Source: GCA-2746795 sp963747345
GTDB lineage: Bacteria > Chloroflexota > Anaerolineae > Promineifilales > Promineifilaceae
Length of the DNA stretch: 64,000 nt
Direction: 5' to 3'
Assembly (NCBI GenBank): GCA_963747345.1
Contig: CAVVFA010000001.1
Location: 310,001 to 374,000 of the forward strand
In this document: piece by piece, positions 49,938 to 57,896 of the stretch
Layout of the letters: every line of letters begins with the position of its first letter
Position numbering within the stretch: position 1 is the stretch's first letter
Program-made: the position numbers and the translations under genes
Notes under the pieces: generated by a model
What the model was told of the DNA's origin: nothing
The model's database searches: none
The model's input: only the letters and a program-made list of their open reading frames with translations

Positions 49938-50758
49938 GGCAAATCTGGTTCCAAAAGCCAGTCTGGTTCATCTTCATTTTCCGCTTCAGCGGATGGAGAC
50001 CGGGCTAAACCCGCCTCTTGCCGTCCACAATACACTTGATAGGCGCATTGGCGGCATTGCGCCCACTCATCCGTCTGCGGCCACTCATTTTGCCGGTGAT
50101 GGGCATCAATCTGGGCAACAATTTTCTGAATTTCTGCCCAATTCTGCGTATGTTGTGCCTGGCTGTAGTGGATGATGCGCGGGGTGTCTGGCTCGCTGGC
50201 ATACCAATAGGTCATGGTGATATGCTCTGTTTTCAGGAAACGGCCGTTTTCCGAAGAATCATTCCGCCACAAAGCCCCGCCCCCTTCCGCCAATAACGCC
50301 AAATACAGGCGTGTTTGCCAATCCTGACGCAAAACAGCCTCGTCCCGTGCTTTGCCAGTTTTCCAATCATAAATGTGCGCGAATGGTTCGCCATCCTGCT
50401 CCCCGATGACCAGCAAATCAAACCGGCCTAGCAGCAAATGATTATCAATGGGGACGGTGAGACGATGTTCAGGCAGAAAACGGCCGTTTGGGATAACAAG
50501 CTTGGAATTTTTGAAAGACTGATACCAATTGGAAACGGCCGTGTCCCCAATACTGGTTAACAGGGTATCCATGCCCAGAAAATGCCGCTCCATCAGCAAG
50601 TGAAACTGCTGTCCGCGCGTCATCGATTCCGCCGATTGCGAATCATCTGGCACATTGGGCCACGGCAAATGCTTAAGCGACCGCAATTGAAAGCGTCGTG
50701 GGCAAGCTAGAAACGCCGTCAACCTTGGGCGGCTTAGAAGAAGCGCGTTAGTAGACAT
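49934..50758 (-). CDS. PD-(D/E)XK nuclease, RecB/Cas4-type, with Fe-S cysteines
   Basis: A 274-residue nuclease. The N-terminal SRPRLTAFLACPRRFQLRS has the first cysteine and the entry helix of RecB-family nucleases. The active site is in LLGRFDLLVIGE (aspartate) and HIYDWKTGKARDE (D-x-K), with the Q-x-x-x-Y motif in WQTRLYLALL. Three more cysteines lie in QCRQCAYQVYCGRQ near residue 245. Together with the first they fit a 4Fe-4S cluster as in Cas4 and AddB. There is no CRISPR array or other cas gene in the window, so a repair or general DNA-processing role is more likely. It lies 12 bp after the amino-acid ABC ATPase gene and overlaps the methyltransferase gene. Confidence 0.85.
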   Translation of the reverse strand: MSTNALLLSRPRLTAFLACPRRFQLRSLKHLPWPNVPDDSQSAESMTRGQQFHLLMERHFLGMDTLLTSIGDTAVSNWYQSFKNSKLVIPNGRFLPEHRLTVPIDNHLLLGRFDLLVIGEQDGEPFAHIYDWKTGKARDEAVLRQDWQTRLYLALLAEGGGALWRNDSSENGRFLKTEHITMTYWYASEPDTPRIIHYSQAQHTQNWAEIQKIVAQIDAHHRQNEWPQTDEWAQCRQCAYQVYCGRQEAGLARSPSAEAENEDEPDWLLEPDLP

Positions 50759-50770
50759 AAAACATATTTG

Positions 50771-51526
50771 TTAATGCTGCAAAATCTTGCTCAAGAACAA
50801 CTGCGTTCGTTTATGTTGAGGCGTACCAAAAACCTGTTCCGGCGACCCCATTTCCACAATCTGGCCTTCATCCATAAACACCACCCGGTCAGCAGCCGCT
50901 TTGGCAAAGCCCATCTCATGCGTCACCACCACCATCGTCATGCCCGCTTTCGCCAGATCCAACATCACATCCAGCACTTCCTTAATCATTTCAGGGTCTA
51001 ACGCACTGGTCGGTTCATCAAACAGCATGATCTTCGGCTCCATCGCCAACGACCGGGCAATCGCCACCCGCTGCTGCTGCCCTCCAGACAATTGCCGAGG
51101 ATACGCATCCGCTTTTTCAGGAATACCCACTCGCTCAAGCTGTTCCATGCCAATCTTGTCCGCTTCCTCTTTGCCCCGCTTACGCACCTTTTCCTGCGCA
51201 ATCGTCACATTACGCAGCACCGACAAATGAGGAAACAAATTAAACTGCTGGAATACCATGCCCACCTCAGCGCGAACTGCATTGATGTCAGTTTTCTTAT
51301 CCTCAAGATGCACCCCATCAATATACACAGAACCGCTTGTGGGTTCCTCCAGATGATTGATACAACGCAGCACCGTACTCTTGCCCGAGCCACTTGGCCC
51401 CACAATAATAATCACCTCACCCTGCTTAACGCGCAGGTTGACGCCCTTTACTGCTTCAATCGAACCAAAATATTTGTGTAAATCTTCAACAACAATGATT
51501 TCGTTAGCATCGTTTAACTTATCCAT
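50771..51526 (-). CDS. Polar amino-acid ABC transporter ATP-binding protein
   Basis: I place the start at the ATG at 51526, just after the permease stop (TAA-T-ATG), rather than at an in-frame ATG at 51559 inside the permease gene. The 251-residue ATPase has Walker A GPSGSGKST, the Q-loop VFQQFNLFPHLSV, signature LSGGQQQRVAIARSLA, Walker B IMLFDEPTSALDPE and switch histidine VVTHEMGFA. The NLFPHLSVLRNV stretch and the ALDPEMIKEVLDVM helix are typical of GlnQ/HisP-type polar amino-acid importers. It energises the permease coded immediately upstream. It is the third gene of an operon with the binding protein and permease. Confidence 0.95.
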   Translation of the reverse strand: MDKLNDANEIIVVEDLHKYFGSIEAVKGVNLRVKQGEVIIIVGPSGSGKSTVLRCINHLEEPTSGSVYIDGVHLEDKKTDINAVRAEVGMVFQQFNLFPHLSVLRNVTIAQEKVRKRGKEEADKIGMEQLERVGIPEKADAYPRQLSGGQQQRVAIARSLAMEPKIMLFDEPTSALDPEMIKEVLDVMLDLAKAGMTMVVVTHEMGFAKAAADRVVFMDEGQIVEMGSPEQVFGTPQHKRTQLFLSKILQH

Positions 51527-51527
51527 A

Positions 51528-52319
51528 TTAACGTGAATCCTTTCCGAGTCGGTTTTCATACCAGCGCAGCAGCAGGCTTAAAACAAGCGTCATCGCCAAA
51601 TAACAAAATGTCAGGACTAAATAAGATTCTTGAAAGCGGAATGTACTACCCGCATAGAGACGTGCCCGTTGTGTTAATTCCCTAATTGCCAACACCGACA
51701 TCAGCGAAGAATCTTTTAGCATCGCAATAAAATCATTACCCAATGCCGGTGAAATATTGCGAATCGCCTGGGGCAAAATAATAAATTGCATGGATTGTCG
51801 GTAATTCATTCCTACTGAACGAGCCGCTTCCATCTGTCCCTTCGGAATTGATTCGATACCAGCTCGGAAAATCTCTGCTAAAAATGCACCATAAACGATT
51901 GCCAACGATACAATCCCTCGTGCTTCTACCGAGACATCACGATTATCAATGCCAACCGACTCGCTTATTGCCGGAACCAATACAAAGGCCAATGTTAAAA
52001 TGAGTACCAGTGTGGGTACACCCCGAATAAACTCCACATAGGTAATAGCAATATTGCGAATCAATGCATTTTTACTAATTCGTCCTAAACCTGCAAGTAG
52101 CCCCAAGATTAGCGCTAAACCAAAGGCAAATAGAGTAATGCGCAGTGTCACCCATATACCCGGAATGATAAACGTGAAAGCTTCATTGATTTCAGGGTCT
52201 GTGATGACGAGAATTGCCATCAGCACAAGAAATCCTATGATCGCTACTAACCACCAAGGAAACTCCCGCCAATTCGACGTCCAGTTCTCATCTTTCATTT
52301 GAATCTCTGGTCCGGTCAT
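51528..52319 (-). CDS. Polar amino-acid ABC transporter permease
   Basis: A 263-residue membrane protein of the HisM/GlnP family. It has an N-terminal cytoplasmic stretch (ENWTSNWREFPWW), about six TM helices and the EAA loop, GAFLAEIFRAGIESIPKGQ followed by MEAARSVGM, that contacts the ATPase. The region TLRITLFAFGLALILGLLAGLG is the typical start of the HisM domain. The ATG at 52319 follows an AGGAGA site. One permease gene only is present, so the channel is probably a homodimer. The binding-protein gene is separated by 230 bp holding a hairpin that may reduce read-through. Confidence 0.93.
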   Translation of the reverse strand: MTGPEIQMKDENWTSNWREFPWWLVAIIGFLVLMAILVITDPEINEAFTFIIPGIWVTLRITLFAFGLALILGLLAGLGRISKNALIRNIAITYVEFIRGVPTLVLILTLAFVLVPAISESVGIDNRDVSVEARGIVSLAIVYGAFLAEIFRAGIESIPKGQMEAARSVGMNYRQSMQFIILPQAIRNISPALGNDFIAMLKDSSLMSVLAIRELTQRARLYAGSTFRFQESYLVLTFCYLAMTLVLSLLLRWYENRLGKDSR

Positions 52320-52474
52320 AATGTCTCCTGCTTTGTTTAAATTGTTTTGGATTTATGATTTGTTAGGATAGCTGATGACTGTTTTATCGCCATTGGGGGT
52401 GTTTTGAACTACTTCCCTCTAGTTACATCCCCGTTGCCAGTACAAATAATACCTTGAATCGCCTATATAACAAA

Positions 52475-52506
52475 GCAGCGCCAGAAGCTGTTGGCTCTGA
52501 CGCTGC
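52475..52506 (-). terminator. Hairpin between binding-protein and permease genes
   Basis: The plus-strand bases GCAGCGCCAGA (52475-52485) and TCTGACGCTGC (52496-52506) form a stem of 10 of 11 pairs with a 10-base loop. On the minus strand it lies just after the binding-protein stop and is followed by TTTG, a weak T-run. It probably protects the 3' end of the binding-protein mRNA or partly ends transcription, which would make the binding protein more abundant than the permease. Confidence 0.6.
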
Positions 52507-52549
52507 TCGTCAATCATATTTTAGTGAAATGAATCACTATTTATTGAGA

Positions 52550-54226
52550 CTACCCTTCCAAGTCTTCGTAGGTGATGTCAAAGTCAGGGCCAAAGTATTG
52601 AGCGTTCACAGCTTGTAAGAAACCATTCGCCATCAGTTCTTGTAAGGCGGCGTTGATAGGTTCAACCAAATCGCTGCCCAACGGATAGATGAAACCCAAT
52701 TGGTCGCTAGACATGGATTCGCCGACGAGCATCAGTTTGTCGGCGTTTTCACCCAGGTAGCCTTGTCCAGCTACTTCGTCAATGATGACGGCATCGATGT
52801 CGCCAGCGATGAGCGCTTGTACGGCAAAGGGGAATTGCTCAAAGGCTTGAATGCGATCTTCTGGCAGGAAAGATGTAGCCGTCTCATAGTTGGTAGTCCC
52901 GGTCTGGGTACCTAAGATCAGGTCTTCGTTTGCCACGATGTCTTCAATGCTGGTGATGCGGTCTTCATCTACGCGCACGAGCAAACGTTGGTCGATGTTG
53001 ATGTAGCCCATAGAGAAGTCAACGATTTCAGCGCGTTCGTCGGTGATGGTGACACCATCAGCGGCCGCATCGTATTGACCATCAGCCACGGCTTGAATCA
53101 TGCCTTCCCACCCTGCTTCAATGTAGATGGGGGTACAGTTGACGAGTACACAGATTTCATTCCAGACATCATAGTCCCAACCGGCTGGTTCGCCGGTGGT
53201 GGGGTCGATGTAGTTGAAAGGAAGATAGGCGTTTTCGACAGCGATGGTAATTTCGCGGCCTTCGAGGTCTGGCAAGGCCATGCCTTCTTCAGCTTCTTCT
53301 GGGAAGAGATCATCGTAGGTGATGTCGAAATCTGGGCCAAAGTATTGCGCATTAACTTCTTGCAAGAAACCATTGGCTTTCAACTCGTTTAAGGCGGCAT
53401 TAATCGGCTCAACAAGAGCGCTACCCAATGGATAGATAAAGCCCAATTGGTCGCTAGACATGGTTTCGCCGACGAGCATCAGTTTGTCGGCGTTCTCGCC
53501 CAGGTAACCTTGACCAGCTACTTCGTCAATGATGACGGCATCAATGTCGCCAGCGATGAGTGCCTGAACGGCAAAGGGGAATTGCTCGAAGGCTTGAATG
53601 CGATCTTCTGGGAGGTAAGATGTGGCGGTTTCGTAGTTGGTTGTGCCAGTCTGTGTACCCAAAATCAGGTCTTCGTTTGCCACAATATCTTCAATGCTGG
53701 TGATGCGGTCTTCATCTACACGCACAAGCAAACGTTGGTCGATGTTGATGTAACCTTCAGAGAAGTCAACGATTTCGGCGCGGTCATCGGTGATGGTGAT
53801 GCCGTCGGCGGCGGCATCAAACTGTCCATCAGCGACAGCCTGGATCATACCTTCCCAACCTGCTTCGATATAGACGGGGGTACAGTTAATCAAGGAACAA
53901 ATTTCATTCCATACATCATAGTCCCAACCAGCCGGTTCGCTGGTATCAGGATCGATGTAGTTAAAAGGAAGGTAGGCGTTTTCTACGGCGATGGTGATTT
54001 CTTGACCACCAAGGTCAGGTAATGCCATGTCTTCTTCAACTGCTTCTTCTACGGCTGCTTCAACGGTGGGGGCTACTTCTTCCACAGCGGCTTGGACAGT
54101 GGGGGCTACTTCTTGTGCCTTTTCCACTGCTTCTTGCACCTGTTCTTGGGAAACCTCACCACCGCAGGCTACCAGCAGCAAGGCCAGTACCAGGGTAAAT
54201 ATTAGGATCATCCATTTTTTGTTCAT
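52550..54226 (-). CDS. Amino-acid-binding lipoprotein with two tandem SBP_bac_3 domains
   Basis: A 558-residue lipoprotein. The signal peptide ends in the lipobox LVAC, with Cys21 as the lipid attachment site. A Glu/Ala/Val-rich spacer (about 24-66) follows. Two periplasmic-type amino-acid binding domains of family 3 come next, at about 70-310 and 320-557, with an offset of 249 residues. Both contain AVENAYLPFNYIDP, GWDYDVWNEIC, GWEGMIQAVADGQ, LVRVDEDRITSIED and LGTQTGTTNYETATS; they differ at only a small share of positions. Each has a paired Cys (NEICSLINC / NEICVLVNC). The start follows AAAGGAGAGAGAGA. Known tandem domains of this kind are fused to permeases (GlnPQ); here they are free and lipid-anchored. 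The ligand should be a polar amino acid. Confidence 0.93.
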   Translation of the reverse strand: MNKKWMILIFTLVLALLLVACGGEVSQEQVQEAVEKAQEVAPTVQAAVEEVAPTVEAAVEEAVEEDMALPDLGGQEITIAVENAYLPFNYIDPDTSEPAGWDYDVWNEICSLINCTPVYIEAGWEGMIQAVADGQFDAAADGITITDDRAEIVDFSEGYINIDQRLLVRVDEDRITSIEDIVANEDLILGTQTGTTNYETATSYLPEDRIQAFEQFPFAVQALIAGDIDAVIIDEVAGQGYLGENADKLMLVGETMSSDQLGFIYPLGSALVEPINAALNELKANGFLQEVNAQYFGPDFDITYDDLFPEEAEEGMALPDLEGREITIAVENAYLPFNYIDPTTGEPAGWDYDVWNEICVLVNCTPIYIEAGWEGMIQAVADGQYDAAADGVTITDERAEIVDFSMGYINIDQRLLVRVDEDRITSIEDIVANEDLILGTQTGTTNYETATSFLPEDRIQAFEQFPFAVQALIAGDIDAVIIDEVAGQGYLGENADKLMLVGESMSSDQLGFIYPLGSDLVEPINAALQELMANGFLQAVNAQYFGPDFDITYEDLEG

Positions 54227-54374
54227 TCTCTCTCTCCTTTAATTGAACATGTTTTTTTGGATATGGCTCCTCTCATTAGTTGAGGCATTCACAGGGATTT
54301 AGTTAATCAACGTTTTGTGAATGGTCAAATTGAGAGTATAGAAGATTTTGTCATACGCTCTTTTGTTTGTCAAA

Positions 54375-54487
54375 TAGGTAAACCACAAAAAGTTCTTAAA
54401 ATTACCAACACGCAAAATTATGGTTTCCTTCAAGGAAAAGCGGGTTTTGCACAATTTTATTTCCAAAAACTTTCCCGCTTTTACCTA
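54375..54487 (-). repeat. 113-bp MITE-like repeat, copy 3 (reverse)
   Basis: The copy reads in reverse, from TAGGTAAACCAC at 54375 to CGCTTTTACCTA at 54487. It sits in the promoter-side space of the binding-protein gene and downstream of the CBM48 gene. With copy 4 at 54986-55097 it forms an inverted pair around that small gene. A difference from copy 1 is AAAATTATGG in place of AAAATTGTGG. Confidence 0.9.
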
Positions 54488-54490
54488 AGC

Positions 54491-54532
54491 AAAAACCATG
54501 ACACAGTTTGTCAAAACTACATCATGGTTTTT
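54491..54532 (-). terminator. Terminator hairpin after the CBM48 gene
   Basis: AAAAACCATGA (54491-54501) pairs perfectly with TCATGGTTTTT (54522-54532) across a 20-base loop. On the minus strand the stem ends in a T-run, in the right place to end the CBM48 transcript. It could also stop plus-strand transcripts. Confidence 0.65.
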
Positions 54533-54565
54533 GAAATTTATTCGATTGCCGGTTATTGCTTCGTG

Positions 54566-54862
54566 CTAGACACTCACTACTGAATCATCTTCGCCATAGG
54601 AATTTGGCAAATATTCATCAGCATCCCAATCATTCTCCCAGCGCTCGCCATCCAAGAAATAGCGGAAACGATAATCTTTTCCAGCCGTCAAAGAGACAGA
54701 CGCACTAAAACTACCATCTTTTAACTTTTTCATAGGTGTCTCGGCAGGGTTCCATTCATTAAAATCACCACACAATGCAGCCGTTTCAGCACTTACTTCA
54801 GGCGACAGCTTAAACGTAACTCGACATTTTGTTTCGGTTTTTGAGTAGCTTTTCTTCAACAT
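54566..54862 (-). CDS. Small CBM48 (isoamylase N-terminal / AMPK glycogen-binding) protein
   Basis: A 98-residue single-domain protein. VTFKLSPEVSAETAALCGDFNEWN, then KLKDGSFSASVSLTAGKDYRFRYFLDGERWENDWDADEYLPN give the beta-sandwich pattern of CBM48/AMPK1-CBM: a 'GdFNeWn' motif, then 'YrFrYfldG' and 'WenD'. Such domains bind alpha-glucan (glycogen). No catalytic domain is attached, which is common for 'isoamylase early set' mini-proteins. The start follows a perfect AGGAGG site. It lies between two inverted copies of the 113-bp repeat. Confidence 0.9.
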   Translation of the reverse strand: MLKKSYSKTETKCRVTFKLSPEVSAETAALCGDFNEWNPAETPMKKLKDGSFSASVSLTAGKDYRFRYFLDGERWENDWDADEYLPNSYGEDDSVVSV

Positions 54863-55323
54863 AATTTAAACCTCCTATGTAGAATAAATTAAATTATCTA
54901 CATCTTATTCATTTTAAGAATCATTAGCAAGTGGTGTTTACGCATTATAGGCGAATACCATTCCCCTAAATTTGCCTTGCCATATTAGGTAAAAGCGGGA
55001 AAGTTATTGGAAATAAATTGTGCGAAGCCCGCTTTTCCTTGAAGGAAACCACAATTTTGCGTGTTGGTAATCTTAAAAACTTTTTGTAGTTTACCTAACG
55101 CATCATTATATTTTATTTAAACAGCATTTAGTTTAAGGAGGCAGCGATTATTCTGCAACGGGTAACTTACCTGAATCTCATCTGAGTTGGATTGTGTACT
55201 ATTATCTATCACGGAACAAGGTGGCTTTTCCCGTTAGCTGTGTTAAGAAGTTGATGACATCAACTTGCCCCATTCAAAATATTTGGGATGATAGCTGTAC
55301 TTATTCATCAGGAGATATGTTTG
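54863..55323. other. Intergenic region between divergent genes, holding repeat copy 4
   Basis: About 460 bp between the divergent CBM48 and psuG genes. It contains repeat copy 4 at 54986-55097. The rest (55098-55300) is ordinary sequence in which I see no gene; a sequence AAGGAGGCAGCG near 55134 looks like a ribosome-binding site but no ORF follows. Confidence 0.5.
54986..55097 (+). repeat. 112-bp MITE-like repeat, copy 4
   Basis: It has the same ends (TAGGTAAA, TTTACCTA) and internal inverted repeats as copy 1, but is the most diverged. It has GTTATTGG for GTTTTTGG, one A fewer before TTGTG, GCGAAGCCCGC for GCAAAACCCGC, and a few other changes. It is inverted relative to copy 3. Confidence 0.9.
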
Positions 55324-56250
55324 ATGGCTACTCATAAAAATTTTCATTTTCAACCAGAAATTCAAGATGGCATCCAGACTAACAAACCGGTGGTGGCGTT
55401 AGAAAGCACTGTCATTACGCATGGCTTACCCTACCCTGATAATGTTAAAACGGCCGTTTCCATGGAAACGGCCGTTCGTGAAGGCGGCGCAATCCCCGCT
55501 ACCATCGCTATTATCCAAGGCAAAATACACATTGGCCTGACCGCAGACCAGATTGAATATCTGGGACAGCAAGCAGGGAAGAATGTGCGTAAATGCAGCC
55601 GCCGCGACCTCTCGTTAGCCATTGCCAACGGTGAAGACGGCGCAACGACCGTCGCTGGCACCATGATTTTGGCACATTTGGCGGGCATTGAACTGTTTGC
55701 CACCGGCGGCATTGGCGGCGTGCATCGCGGCCATCCCTTTGACGTGAGCGCCGATTTAGCCGAACTGGGGCGCACGCCCGTTACCGTTGTCAGCAGTGGA
55801 GCCAAGTCGATACTCGATTTGCCCGCCACCCGCGAAGTGTTAGAAACGCAGGGCGTTACTGTGATTGGCTATGGCGTGGATGAAATGCCCGCATTTTTCT
55901 CCCGACGCAGCGGTCTACCTGTTGATGCGCGACTAGATACGCCAGAAGCCGTCGCTCAAGTGATTTTGGCGCGGCGACAGCTCAATCTGCAAAGCGGTAT
56001 GCTCGTTACCGTGCCAGTTCCGGCTGATGCGGCGGGCGATCCGGAAGAAATGGAAGCCGCTATTGTGCAAGCCACCCAGGAGGCAGACGAACAGGGCATA
56101 CATGGGCCAGCCTCGACGCCCTGGCTGCTCCGTCGTGTGGTTGAGCTAACCGATGGACACAGTATGCAGGCTAACACAGCGCTTTTGCAGAATAACGGCC
56201 GTGTGGCGGCGACCATTGCGGCGGTGTTGGCTCAATTGTCTGCTACCTGA
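55324..56250 (+). CDS. psuG: Pseudouridine-5'-phosphate glycosidase
   Basis: I choose ATG 55324, nine bases after GGAG, over the ATG at 55288; the product has about 308 residues, the family's usual length. Landmarks are VALESTVITHGLPYPDN, GAIPATIAIIQGKIHIGL, ATTVAGTMILAHLAGIE, ATGGIGGVHRG (active-site loop), FDVSADL (metal-binding aspartate), VSSGAKSILDLPAT (Schiff-base lysine) and IHGPASTPWLL. The enzyme splits pseudouridine 5'-phosphate into uracil and ribose 5-phosphate. The usual partner, a PfkB-type pseudouridine kinase, is not next to it. Codons 43-51 are built from two AACGGCCGTT palindromes forming one 28-bp perfect palindrome. Confidence 0.95.
   Translation: MATHKNFHFQPEIQDGIQTNKPVVALESTVITHGLPYPDNVKTAVSMETAVREGGAIPATIAIIQGKIHIGLTADQIEYLGQQAGKNVRKCSRRDLSLAIANGEDGATTVAGTMILAHLAGIELFATGGIGGVHRGHPFDVSADLAELGRTPVTVVSSGAKSILDLPATREVLETQGVTVIGYGVDEMPAFFSRRSGLPVDARLDTPEAVAQVILARRQLNLQSGMLVTVPVPADAAGDPEEMEAAIVQATQEADEQGIHGPASTPWLLRRVVELTDGHSMQANTALLQNNGRVAATIAAVLAQLSAT
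55449..55476. repeat. 28-bp perfect palindrome inside psuG
   Basis: Two AACGGCCGTT units (55449-55458 and 55467-55476) flank TCCATGGA, giving a perfect palindrome of 28 bases. It encodes TAVSMETAV within the helix before GGAIPATIA. Confidence 0.95.
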
Positions 56251-56406
56251 TTCCTATCGTTAATTTTAGGGCTTGCTTGTATAATCAAACGGGTTAATCG
56301 TACTGATGAATAAGTCTATGAGTGTCCTAAAACCTGCAAATGTTGCGAGTTCTTAATTTTATAGTGAAGATTTTATGGTTTACCGAATGGGGAAGCGAGA
56401 ATTTAA

Positions 56407-57876
56407 ATGCGTGAAAAAATCACGGCGATAATTAACCGAGAATTTCAACGCTTACAGAGGTGGGCGAGTGCTATTTTGGTTGTAGCATTTGTTATGCTCA
56501 TTGCTGCCCTTTACTTGATCAACAGCTTGTTTTTAGGCATTCCCTTTTCTCGATGGTTGCCAGGCTTTGCCATCACGTCATTTCTTTTTTTGATTGTTAC
56601 TATCCTCATTTTTACGCTTATTGGCAGTACAAAAGAACGTGTCGATAATGATGTCAACCAGACGGTTGCAGAAGAAACCCAAGATTTAGAAGCCACCAAC
56701 AAACGTCTTAAATCGTTGCAAGACCTTGCCTCAACGATGCGGGGCACGCTTAGTTTTGAACGTGTTGTTGAACAGGCATTAGATGCCTGCATGGAAGCGT
56801 TGGTTGATTCTGGTACGCCACGTCATGAATTGGTCAGTACGGTTTTTCTGTATGGGACAGGTGGGTTACGCCCTGTAGAAACACGAACGGTAGTAGGACG
56901 TGATTTGGATAAAATACTGCCCGGTCAGCAAGGGTTTATTGCCAAGGGACTTAACGAAGCTGACATCATCATTACGAAAAAACCAGCACAAGACCCAGAG
57001 TTGAAACAGTTAGTTGCCTTCCGTACTTGCCAAACGGCCGTTTGCATTCCCTTACGTGCCGGATTTAATATTTTTGGGGCGTTGGTTATCGGTTCCAAAG
57101 TACCCGTTAAATTTGATCAAACTCATTACGAGCTGTTCGCATCTGTCGCTGATCAGGCTGTTATTTCCCTGCAAAATGCACAACTTTATCAGCAGTTAGA
57201 GGAAGAGAAGCAGCGGCTTATTGATGCTAACGAAAATGCACGAAAAGAACTTGCCCGCGACTTGCACGACGGGCCTACACAGAGCATCGCGGCCATCGCC
57301 ATGCGGGTGAACTTCATTCGCTCTCTCGTCAGCCGAGATCCACAACAGGCGATCATGGAGTTACAGAAGGTAGAAGAGCTGGCTAAAGAAACCTCCAAAG
57401 AAATTCGCGGGATGTTATTTACGTTGCGTCCGTTAATCTTGGAAACACAAGGTGTGGAAGCGGCCATTCAAACTGTCATAACACGCCTTGTCGAAAACGA
57501 CGGGTTGAATATTCAATTTGTGGGGGGACAATTCGGTGAACTCCTTGATGATTCTGCCCAAAGCGTGATCTTTTCCATTGTGGAAGAGGCGTTGGGCAAT
57601 GCCCGAAAATATGCCAAAGCAAAGCTCATTGAGGTGCGTTTCTGGCAAGAAGAAGGGTTGTTCGTGGCGTTAGTTCAAGACAATGGGGCTGGTTTTGATA
57701 CCCAGGGTGTTAACCGAGATTATAGCTCGCGTGGCAGTCTGGGAATGATCAATATGCGTGAACGGGCAGAACGCATTGATGGTTCACTGCGTGTTGAATC
57801 TGTCATTAATAAAGGCACAAAAGTGACGATTGTGGTGCCGCTAGATAAACATGGTCGTCGTCCCAACAAAAAATAA
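56407..57876 (+). CDS. Membrane sensor histidine kinase, NarL-type (HisKA_3), with GAF domain
   Basis: A 489-residue kinase. TM helices lie near residues 19-39 and 51-72, then a coiled coil (VAEETQDLEATNKRLKSLQ) and a GAF domain (about 100-265; AFRTCQTAVCIPLRAGFN, IFGALVIGSK). The dimerisation/phosphotransfer helix has the HisKA_3 motif ARDLHDGPTQSIAAIAMR, with the phosphorylated His in LHDG. The ATPase domain shows SIVEEALGNARKYAKA (N-box), VQDNGAGFD (G1-box) and SRGSLGMINMRERAERI (G2-box). Kinases of this type usually have a NarL/LuxR partner, but none is beside it. It is distinct from the HisKA kinase at 44091. The ATG follows GGAAGCGAG. Confidence 0.94.
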   Translation: MREKITAIINREFQRLQRWASAILVVAFVMLIAALYLINSLFLGIPFSRWLPGFAITSFLFLIVTILIFTLIGSTKERVDNDVNQTVAEETQDLEATNKRLKSLQDLASTMRGTLSFERVVEQALDACMEALVDSGTPRHELVSTVFLYGTGGLRPVETRTVVGRDLDKILPGQQGFIAKGLNEADIIITKKPAQDPELKQLVAFRTCQTAVCIPLRAGFNIFGALVIGSKVPVKFDQTHYELFASVADQAVISLQNAQLYQQLEEEKQRLIDANENARKELARDLHDGPTQSIAAIAMRVNFIRSLVSRDPQQAIMELQKVEELAKETSKEIRGMLFTLRPLILETQGVEAAIQTVITRLVENDGLNIQFVGGQFGELLDDSAQSVIFSIVEEALGNARKYAKAKLIEVRFWQEEGLFVALVQDNGAGFDTQGVNRDYSSRGSLGMINMRERAERIDGSLRVESVINKGTKVTIVVPLDKHGRRPNKK

Positions 57877-57896
57877 TTTGTTGAAATAATTTTTGC

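Noticed and set aside
49934..50758. The nuclease as Cas4 of a CRISPR system
   Set aside because: It has the Cas4/RecB-like active site and cysteines, but there is no repeat array, cas1, cas2 or effector gene in the window.
51527..51559. The ATP-binding protein starting at 51559
   Set aside because: That start lies inside the permease gene; ATG 51526 immediately after the permease stop gives the usual N-terminus for the family.
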